7,892 nt of DNA from Draconibacterium sp. Its GTDB lineage: Bacteria > Bacteroidota > Bacteroidia > Bacteroidales > Prolixibacteraceae. The notes beneath the pieces were generated by a model. It was given only the letters and a program-made list of their open reading frames with translations, was not told where the DNA came from and did not search any database. The DNA is taken from contig JAUVDE010000146.1 of assembly GCA_030595485.1 (NCBI GenBank), forward strand, positions 1-7,892, given 5' to 3'. Each line of letters opens with the position of its first letter. Positions within the stretch are counted from its first letter, which is position 1. Position numbers and translations under genes: made by a program. Shown here in pieces: positions 1 to 4,561 of the stretch.

Positions 1-277
1 AGAAGAAACCACCCGTTAAAAACGCAATAGGCACAAATGGGTTTTGAACTCCAAAATAAGCCATAATTGTAAGCAGTATAAAAAGTATTACAAATACAAT
101 TCCTACAACTTTGTACTGTCTTTTCAGATAAGCCATTGCACCTTCGCGAACGTATTGTGCAATTTCTTTCATCCGGTCAGTACCTTCCGAATTCTTCATC
201 ATCGATTTGAAGAAGAACCAGGCAAAAACCAATGCCAGAATTGAGGCAAATGGTACTAATAAGAAAATGTTACTCAT
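1..277 (-). CDS. hppA: Membrane-bound ion-translocating pyrophosphatase, N-terminal 92 residues (partial)
   Basis: This is the 5' end of a gene read leftwards and cut by the window edge. The ATG lies at 277-275 and 92 codons are visible. The product starts MSNIFLLVPFASILALVFAW, a first membrane helix at about residues 4-23. A polar stretch follows with EGTDRMKEIAQYVREGAMAY at residues 31-50, then a second hydrophobic helix at about 58-75 and the segment GVQNPFVPIAFLTGGFF at 76-92. This order matches the N terminus of membrane pyrophosphatases, which hydrolyse pyrophosphate and pump H+ or Na+ across the inner membrane. The catalytic loops and the residues that decide ion specificity lie outside the window, so Na+ versus H+ cannot be told. 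No frame disruption is visible. Family assignment is from recognised sequence and is fairly secure. Confidence 0.88.
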   Translation of the reverse strand, partial: MSNIFLLVPFASILALVFAWFFFKSMMKNSEGTDRMKEIAQYVREGAMAYLKRQYKVVGIVFVILFILLTIMAYFGVQNPFVPIAFLTGGFF

Positions 278-292
278 AAGATGATAATTTTA

Positions 293-308
293 TGTAACCA
301 GTGTTACA
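293..308. promoter_or_regulatory. Perfect 6-4-6 inverted repeat upstream of hppA
   Basis: TGTAAC-CAGT-GTTACA is a perfect inverted repeat ending 16 bp upstream of the hppA start codon. It lies in AT-rich DNA between the start and a promoter-like element at 390-397. As DNA it could be a dimeric regulator site. As RNA it would form a 6-bp hairpin with a tetraloop in the hppA leader. The sequence alone cannot choose between these, and no regulator is assigned. Confidence 0.4.
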
Positions 309-389
309 GTTTAGATATATAAATTTTTGAGATTCGTTTTTTCAACATTGCTCTTAAGTCAGGTTTTACAAAAAATATTTTGCAGTAGA

Positions 390-397
390 CAAAGATA
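390..397 (-). promoter_or_regulatory. Candidate Bacteroidota -7 element for hppA
   Basis: The plus strand reads CAAAGATA, which is TATCTTTG on the minus strand and a perfect match to the Bacteroidota consensus TAnnTTTG. The same octamer occurs in front of sufB. It would place the hppA start of transcription near 383 and give a leader of about 105 nt containing the inverted repeat at 293-308. No convincing -33 TTTG element is seen upstream of it, so the call is tentative. Confidence 0.35.
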
Positions 398-551
398 ATT
401 TTCTATCCGAGATGATGAATTTTAGCTTATGTATTTAATAACAGCTTGAAATAAAATTAACACTAAAACCTGCTATTTATAAGCATTCTTAACCAGTAGG
501 TGCCATATTAATTCAAAATGCTGCAAACTGGTCCCTAAATACGAAACATTG

Positions 552-585
552 ACAACTGTTTACTGAATACTGTGACTGAACACTT
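552..585. repeat. Degenerate heptanucleotide tandem repeat (NNNACTG)
   Basis: Five consecutive units read ACAACTG, TTTACTG, AATACTG, TGACTG (one base short) and AACACTT. Four share the ACTG core in register, and the last has ACTT. The array ends about 4 bp before the GC-rich block. It does not lie in an open frame. A similar look is common for short intergenic repeats in Bacteroidota genomes, but that comparison is from memory. Confidence 0.55.
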
Positions 586-598
586 TCTTAGGCGGCCT

Positions 599-650
599 TA
601 ACGGGCTATCCGTTATAGTTGCCTTAATTCGTGTGGTTTCACAGCCCGTT
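599..650. repeat. Competing inverted repeats in the GC-rich block
   Basis: TAACGG-GCTAT-CCGTTA (599-615) is a perfect local hairpin with a 5-nt loop. Its left half also belongs to AACGGGCT (600-607), which is perfectly complementary to AGCCCGTT (643-650). The two pairings cannot form at once. Between them lies a small TGTG-GTTT-CACA hairpin at 632-643. Confidence 0.55.
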
Positions 651-680
651 GTGCAGGGCTCACTCCCCTCGCCTGCCAAC
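648..680. repeat. 9-bp bulged stem-loop in the GC-rich block
   Basis: GTTG (648-651) pairs with CAAC (677-680) and GCAGG (653-657) pairs with CCTGC (672-676), leaving T652 as a single bulge and a 14-nt loop. This is the strongest local structure in the block. Its foot overlaps the AGCCCGTT arm at 643-650, so it competes with that longer pairing. Confidence 0.5.
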
Positions 681-721
681 AAGCGTTCAGCCAAACACTA
701 ATTTGTGGCAAGCTACCACTC

Positions 722-877
722 CTATCCCTGGCCGGGGAAAAGTATGCAGTGGGCTTTTACACTCCTACGAACTTCTGACACAAAACTTTTCCCTAAGCTT
801 GGCAACTTCTTATTGTAATACAGCGAAGATTCTTGAATGTCTCTTTTTGCAAGCGGAAGTTTAAGAACCTTAAACAT
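722..877 (-). pseudogene. Truncated RelE/ParE-family toxin remnant
   Basis: The ATG at 877-875 overlaps the TGA of the upstream antitoxin frame (TGATG), the usual coupling of type II toxin-antitoxin pairs. The frame reads MFKVLKLPLAKRDIQESSLY and goes on through YNKKLPSLGKSFVSEVRRSV to about residue 40. This is the N-terminal pattern of RelE/ParE-type plasmid-stabilisation toxins: a first beta strand, LAKRDI, paired tyrosines, then LGKSF and an EV helix. Homology then stops. The last residues (HCILFPGQG) are read from the GC-rich block and a TAG closes the frame at residue 51, against roughly 90-100 residues for the family. The C-terminal half with its core strands and catalytic residues is missing, and I do not find it further left. 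The product is almost certainly inactive. Family membership rests on a 40-residue match by eye. Confidence 0.72.
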
Positions 878-1092
878 CAAAGTTCTTTTTCAATTTCGTC
901 AATTGCAGAATCAAATTCAATTGCAGAGTCAGGATTAAGCTTATATGCTTCCAAACGTTCTTGCACAATTTTTTTGTGTCATTCCATAACTCCAGCTTCT
1001 TCTAATTCTACATTCACAAAGTCAAGATTCTCGATTAATTCCATGAAGAACTCAATTTTACGCTCTTCTATATTTAATGTAATCTGAGTCAT
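877..1092 (-). pseudogene. Antitoxin of a type II toxin-antitoxin pair, broken by an in-frame TGA
   Basis: From the ATG at 1092-1090 the frame reads MTQITLNIEERKIEFFMELI and on to codon 37. It then meets TGA at 981-979 and resumes as HKKIVQERLEAYKLNPDSAI through to EIEKEL and a second TGA at 879-877. The full frame is 71 codons, a normal size for small Bacteroidota addiction-module antitoxins, which often carry a tryptophan just before the HKxxxxERL helix. The TGA is thus most simply a TGG-to-TGA change at codon 38, restoring ME-W-HKKIVQERL. An AGG lies 6 nt before the ATG. The gene sits 41 bp downstream of thiL on the same strand and overlaps the toxin remnant by one base. The first 37 residues may still be made, but the toxin-binding C-terminal half would be lost. 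A sequencing error at 979 is possible. Confidence 0.75.
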
Positions 1093-1133
1093 TTCAGCCT
1101 AATTTTGTATTATTCAAAATAAATATACGACAT

Positions 1134-2171
1134 TTATTTCGCATGATTCCAACCCTGCGCTTCCAATGGAATTGATGAACCTGCCGCTGTAACCAAATTA
1201 ACTCCCTCTGCTGCTTCAGTCATGTGACCAATAATTGTAAAATCAGGGTCGTTTTTCATCTTTTCGTAATCATCTAACGAAATGGTGAAAAGCAATTCAT
1301 AATCTTCTCCCCCATTTAAAGCCGCCACAATTGGGTTTATACTAAATTCTTCAGCCATTTGTTTGGTCTGATTGTCCATCGGAACTTTGTCTTCAAACAA
1401 ACTACATCCCAAAGCTGAGTTTTTACACAAATGCATAATTTCTGATGAAAGCCCATCTGAAATGTCAATCATTGAAGTTGGAACAATTCCCAATTTCTCA
1501 AAGATTGCGACAATATCCATACGCGCCTCAGGTTTTAACTGACGTTCTAATATATAGTCGTAACCTTCTAGTTTAGGTTGCATATTATTATCTACCTTAA
1601 ACACTTCATTTTCGCGTTCTAAAAGCTGCAAGCCCATATAAGCGCCGCCTAAATCACCTGATACACAAAGTAAATCACTTACTTTGGCTCCACTTCGTTG
1701 TACTACTTTATCCTTTTCAACTTCACCCAAAGCAGTTATACTTATGGTTAATCCGGTTAACGAACTAGTGGTGTCGCCACCCACCAAATCAACATTGTAT
1801 GTTTCACACGCCAGATGAATTCCGGCATACAACTCATCCAATGCTTCCACCGAAAATTTGCTAGAAATTGCAATACTCACCGTAATTTGTGTTGGTTTTG
1901 CATTCATGGCATAAATATCTGAAAGATTTACCACTACTGCTTTGTAACCCAAATGCTTCAAGGGAGCATACATCAAGTTAAAATGCACACCTTCAGTCAA
2001 TAAATCTGTAGAAACAACTACTTGTTTATCCTTGTAATTCATCACTGCAGCATCATCGCCAACACCTTTAATCGTGCTTGCATTCTTAATCTTAATGTCT
2101 TTTGTTAATCGTTCAATCAAGCCAAATTCGCCCAATTCCGATACGCTGGTTTGTTTATTTTCTTTACTCAT
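1134..2171 (-). CDS. thiL: Thiamine-monophosphate kinase
   Basis: ThiL phosphorylates thiamine monophosphate with ATP to give thiamine diphosphate, the active cofactor, in the cytoplasm. The 345-residue product is of usual length or slightly long and carries the family motifs in order: GVGDDAAV at 36-43, STDLLTEGVHF at 54-64, NLSDIYAMNAKP at 82-93, GGDTTSS at 131-137, SGDLGGAYMG at 171-180, DISDGLSSE at 236-244 and NGGEDYELLF at 287-296. The acidic residues that hold Mg2+ and the phosphates are present. The start at 2171 fits the match and lies about 38 nt from the expected transcription start of a good promoter at 2216-2246. No other thi gene is in the window. The gene is divergent from suf, and the broken toxin-antitoxin pair lies just downstream on the same strand. 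Confidence 0.95.
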   Translation of the reverse strand: MSKENKQTSVSELGEFGLIERLTKDIKIKNASTIKGVGDDAAVMNYKDKQVVVSTDLLTEGVHFNLMYAPLKHLGYKAVVVNLSDIYAMNAKPTQITVSIAISSKFSVEALDELYAGIHLACETYNVDLVGGDTTSSLTGLTISITALGEVEKDKVVQRSGAKVSDLLCVSGDLGGAYMGLQLLERENEVFKVDNNMQPKLEGYDYILERQLKPEARMDIVAIFEKLGIVPTSMIDISDGLSSEIMHLCKNSALGCSLFEDKVPMDNQTKQMAEEFSINPIVAALNGGEDYELLFTISLDDYEKMKNDPDFTIIGHMTEAAEGVNLVTAAGSSIPLEAQGWNHAK

Positions 2172-2212
2172 TATTAAATTCAGACTAAAAAGTATGTATT
2201 ACCAAATCTGAA

Positions 2213-2243
2213 CTGCAAAAATACCCATAGTTTTATATCTTTG
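2213..2243 (+). promoter_or_regulatory. Candidate suf promoter (Bacteroidota type)
   Basis: TATCTTTG at 2236-2243 is a perfect TAnnTTTG -7 element. CTG at 2213-2215, 20 bp upstream, is a weak -33 match. Transcription would start near 2250, leaving about 50 nt of leader before the sufB ATG. The element is 12 bp from the thiL -7 element on the other strand, so the two polymerase footprints would overlap. Confidence 0.5.
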
Positions 2244-2246
2244 CAA
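2216..2246 (-). promoter_or_regulatory. Candidate thiL promoter (Bacteroidota type)
   Basis: On the minus strand the -7 element is TATTTTTG (2223-2216), matching TAnnTTTG. A TTG lies 20 bp upstream (2246-2244) in the place of the -33 element. Transcription would begin near 2209, giving a leader of about 38 nt. The -33 part falls just beyond the -7 element of the opposing suf promoter (2236-2243). Confidence 0.5.
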
Positions 2247-2273
2247 TTTTATTTAAACAGTCTTAATAAAGCT

Positions 2274-2290
2274 TTGTTATAAGGTAACAA
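2274..2290. promoter_or_regulatory. Perfect inverted repeat in the sufB leader
   Basis: TTGTTA-TAAGG-TAACAA is a perfect 6-5-6 inverted repeat whose end is 10 bases from the sufB ATG. It could be an operator for a suf regulator. As RNA it would be a hairpin with the only Shine-Dalgarno-like bases (AAGG) in its loop. A second, imperfect dyad, TAATAAAG/CTTTGTTA at 2264-2279, overlaps its left arm. Neither matches the Fur or type 2 IscR consensus that I know, and no regulator is assigned. Confidence 0.42.
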
Positions 2291-2300
2291 TATTCAGAAA

Positions 2301-3746
2301 ATGGAAGAACAAGATAAAATATTGAATGACGTAACTCAGGCAGATTATAAATACGGTTTTGTCACCGACATTGAGACCGATATAATCGAGAAGGGACTGA
2401 ATGAGGACGTTGTTCGACTGATATCTGCCAAAAAAGAAGAGCCGGAATTTATGCTAAATTTCAGGCTCGACGCTTTTAAAAAGTGGCAGAAAATGAAGAT
2501 GCCAGATTGGGCATATTTAAAAATACCACCAATTGATTTACAAGAAATAAGTTATTACGCAGCACCAAAACAGGGTCCGAAATATGAAAGTATGGACGAA
2601 GTTGACCCTGAATTAATTGACACTTTTAACAAACTTGGAATTCCTTTGGATGAACAAAAAGTATTGGCAGGAGTGGCAGTTGATATTGTAATGGACAGTG
2701 TCTCGGTAAAAACTACATTTAAAGAAACTTTAGCTGAAAAAGGAATTATTTTCTGCTCGTTTAGCGATGCAGTTGCAGAACACCCTGAACTGATTAAAAA
2801 ATATTTAGGAAAGGTAGTTCCTGTGGCTGACAACTATTTTTCGGCACTAAACTCAGCTGTTTTTAGTGATGGTTCGTTTTGTTACATTCCCAAAGGCGTT
2901 CGTTGCCCAATGGAATTATCAACTTATTTCAGAATTAATGCGGCTAACACAGGTCAGTTTGAGCGCACCTTAATTATTGCCGACGATGATTCGTATGTAA
3001 GCTATTTGGAAGGTTGTACTGCGCCAATGCGCGACGAGAACCAATTGCACGCAGCAGTGGTTGAAATCATTACCATGGATCGTGCAGAAGTTAAATACTC
3101 AACGGTGCAAAACTGGTACCCTGGCAATAAAGATGGCGTTGGAGGAATTTACAACTTCGTTACCAAACGTGGAATTTGCCGTGGCGAATCGTCAAAAATT
3201 AGCTGGACTCAGGTTGAAACCGGTTCGGCAATTACCTGGAAATACCCAAGTTGTATTTTAATGGGCGACAATTCAGTTGGTGAATTTAATTCGGTAGCTG
3301 TTACCAATAATTACCAGCAGGCTGATACCGGCTCAAAAATGATTCACATTGGTAAAAACACCAAGTCTACTATTATTTCAAAAGGTATTTCGGCAGGGAA
3401 AAGTGAAAACTCGTACCGTGGTTTGGTAAAAGTTATGCCAAAAGCAACGGGCTCACGAAACTTTTCGCAATGCGATTCGCTTTTGCTAAATGATACTTGT
3501 GGCGCACACACTTTCCCATACATTGAAGTGGGAAACAAATCGTCGGTGGTAGAACACGAAGCAACAACTTCGAAAATTGGTGAAGACCAGATTTTCTATT
3601 GCAACCAGCGAGGAATAGACACCGAAAAGGCAATTGGAATGATTGTAAATGGTTATGCCAAAGAAGTACTAAATAAACTTCCGATGGAATTTGCCGTTGA
3701 AGCCCAAAAATTATTACAAATCAGCCTTGAAGGTAGTGTAGGATAA
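2301..3746 (+). CDS. sufB: Fe-S cluster assembly scaffold protein SufB
   Basis: SufB is the core scaffold of the cytosolic SUF machinery. With SufC and SufD it forms the SufBC2D complex on which Fe-S clusters are built from sulfur delivered by SufS. The product has 481 residues, close to the usual length (E. coli about 495). Typical segments are SVSVKTTFKETLAEKGIIF and VADNYFSALNSAVFSDGSF in the N-terminal half, FCYIPKGVRCPMELSTYFRI, YLEGCTAP, and the C-terminal GAHTFPYIEVGN and EHEATTSKIGEDQ. The cysteine in SQCDSLL (Cys391) and the pair His419-Glu420 correspond by spacing to E. coli Cys405, His433 and Glu434, the residues linked to cluster assembly. It is the first gene of the suf set, with promoter and inverted repeat just upstream. 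A 61-bp gap separates it from sufC. Confidence 0.97.
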   Translation: MEEQDKILNDVTQADYKYGFVTDIETDIIEKGLNEDVVRLISAKKEEPEFMLNFRLDAFKKWQKMKMPDWAYLKIPPIDLQEISYYAAPKQGPKYESMDEVDPELIDTFNKLGIPLDEQKVLAGVAVDIVMDSVSVKTTFKETLAEKGIIFCSFSDAVAEHPELIKKYLGKVVPVADNYFSALNSAVFSDGSFCYIPKGVRCPMELSTYFRINAANTGQFERTLIIADDDSYVSYLEGCTAPMRDENQLHAAVVEIITMDRAEVKYSTVQNWYPGNKDGVGGIYNFVTKRGICRGESSKISWTQVETGSAITWKYPSCILMGDNSVGEFNSVAVTNNYQQADTGSKMIHIGKNTKSTIISKGISAGKSENSYRGLVKVMPKATGSRNFSQCDSLLLNDTCGAHTFPYIEVGNKSSVVEHEATTSKIGEDQIFYCNQRGIDTEKAIGMIVNGYAKEVLNKLPMEFAVEAQKLLQISLEGSVG

Positions 3747-3763
3747 AAATAAAACAACAATAC

Positions 3764-3790
3764 GAGTAACAGCTTAAGAACTTAATACTC
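3764..3790 (+). other. Hairpin in the sufB-sufC gap
   Basis: GAGTA (3764-3768) is complementary to TACTC (3786-3790), and TTAA (3774-3777) to TTAA (3782-3785), leaving a 5-nt bulge and the loop GAAC. No T-run follows, so it is not an intrinsic terminator. In a shared sufB-sufC message it could affect RNA processing or stability. It is weak and AU-rich and may be chance. Confidence 0.28.
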
Positions 3791-3807
3791 ACAACACAGT
3801 ACAAGAA

Positions 3808-4560
3808 ATGTTATCAATAAAAAATTTATATGCTTCCGTTGAAGGGATGGAAATCCTAAAAGGAATCAATCTTGAAGTTAAACCTGGCGAGGTACATGCT
3901 ATTATGGGACCAAACGGTTCTGGAAAAAGTACCTTGGCAAGTGTTTTGGCAGGAAAAGAAGAATACGAAGTCACAGCCGGTGAAGTTACTTTTCTGGGTG
4001 AAGATATTTTAGACAAAGCTCCGGAAAACCGCGCCAAGGATGGTTTGTTTTTAAGCTTCCAATATCCGGTAGAAATTCCGGGTGTGCCCATGGTAAACTT
4101 CCTGAAAACTTCGGTAAACGAGCACCGCAAACACAGAGGTTTAAAAGAACTTACTGCCGGCGAATTCTTAAAACTAATGCGCGAAAAAATGGATTTGGTT
4201 GATATGCATACCAAATTGACCAACCGCATGGTTAACGAAGGGTTTTCGGGTGGAGAGAAAAAGAAAAATGAAATTTTCCAGATGGCAATGTTAGAACCTA
4301 AATTGGCAATTCTTGACGAAACCGATTCTGGTCTTGACATTGATGCATTACGTGTGGTTGCCAATGGTGTTAACGCGTTAAAATCGCCAGAAACAGCGGC
4401 AATTGTAATTACCCACTACCAACGTTTGTTAGATTATATTGTACCCGACTTTGTACACATTCTTTACAAAGGTAGAATTGTAAAAACTGCCGGTAAAGAG
4501 TTGGCGTTTGAGTTGGAAGAAAAAGGATACGACTGGATTAAATCAGAAATTAAGAATTAA
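3808..4560 (+). CDS. sufC: Fe-S cluster assembly ATPase SufC
   Basis: SufC is the cytosolic ABC-type ATPase that dimerises on SufB and SufD and drives the shape change of the scaffold during Fe-S cluster assembly; it does not transport. The 250-residue product has every ABC element: Walker A GPNGSGKST at 34-42 (Lys40), Q-loop FQYP around Gln85, the SufC-type signature FSGGEKKKNEI at 146-156, Walker B LAILDE at 166-171, SGLDIDAL at 174-181 and the switch His203 in ITHYQR. The length is normal for the family. It lies 61 bp after sufB, and its stop is one base before the sufD ATG, so it is almost certainly translated together with sufD. No clear promoter is seen in the gap before it. Confidence 0.97.
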   Translation: MLSIKNLYASVEGMEILKGINLEVKPGEVHAIMGPNGSGKSTLASVLAGKEEYEVTAGEVTFLGEDILDKAPENRAKDGLFLSFQYPVEIPGVPMVNFLKTSVNEHRKHRGLKELTAGEFLKLMREKMDLVDMHTKLTNRMVNEGFSGGEKKKNEIFQMAMLEPKLAILDETDSGLDIDALRVVANGVNALKSPETAAIVITHYQRLLDYIVPDFVHILYKGRIVKTAGKELAFELEEKGYDWIKSEIKN

Positions 4561-4561
4561 G

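Larger units (their letters stand above)
278..721. other. 444-bp non-coding stretch between hppA and the toxin remnant
   Basis: No gene is supported here on either strand. From 278 to about 551 the DNA is very AT-rich (32 G+C in the 120 bases 291-410, 27%) and holds only the hppA leader signals. I see nothing notable in 398-551. From 552 come a degenerate heptad repeat and then the GC-rich block, both listed separately. A plus-strand open frame at 631-864 is not credible: it crosses both the GC-rich block and the toxin remnant and has no recognisable product. Confidence 0.7.
589..757. other. GC-rich, inverted-repeat-rich block of unknown nature
   Basis: Bases 591-760 contain 92 G+C of 170 (54%), against 27% in 291-410 and AT-rich genes on both sides, so the block stands out. 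It contains several pairing elements: TAACGG/CCGTTA at 599-615, AACGGGCT/AGCCCGTT at 600-607 and 643-650, TGTG/CACA at 632-643, a 9-bp stem at 648-680, GTGG/CCAC at 705-719 and TCCC/GGGA at 725-738. A 7-bp direct repeat GCCTTAA (595-601, 621-627) flanks the first hairpin. The block starts where homology to the toxin gene ends and is followed on the left by the heptad repeat. It could be a structured RNA, a MITE- or REP-like repeat, or the end of a lost mobile element. I could not match it to tmRNA, RNase P RNA or SRP RNA. The boundaries are approximate. Confidence 0.55.

Noticed and set aside
591..690. Integron attC-like site (GTTAAGG, TTGGCAGG and complementary arms)
   Set aside because: No pair of segments fits GTTRRRY and RYYYAAC at the right places, and there is no integrase or cassette array in the window.
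589..800. tmRNA, RNase P RNA or SRP RNA
   Set aside because: The conserved core sequences of these RNAs are not recognisable on either strand.
631..1087. Two plus-strand open frames of 77 and 84 codons (631-864, 833-1087)
   Set aside because: They lie antisense to the toxin remnant and antitoxin frames. The antisense frames carry the family patterns, while the plus-strand products are low in meaning and serine/phenylalanine-rich.
877..1092. TGA in the antitoxin as a recoded codon (selenocysteine or tryptophan)
   Set aside because: No SECIS-like context was recognised, and the other genes use TGG for Trp (for example in sufB and rbr). A plain nonsense change is simpler.
2264..2290. Fur box or type 2 IscR site upstream of sufB
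   Set aside because: The dyads there do not contain GATAAT-type hexamers or the spaced CC/GG pattern of those consensuses.
3789..4364. A 191-codon minus-strand frame opposite sufC
   Set aside because: It mirrors the strongly conserved sufC coding sequence. The product is rich in Ser, Phe and Pro without any known domain.
4508..4561. Earlier ATG for sufD at 4508
   Set aside because: It would overlap the end of sufC by 53 bases and add 18 residues unlike SufD. The ATG at 4562 is one base past the sufC stop and gives a normal N terminus.
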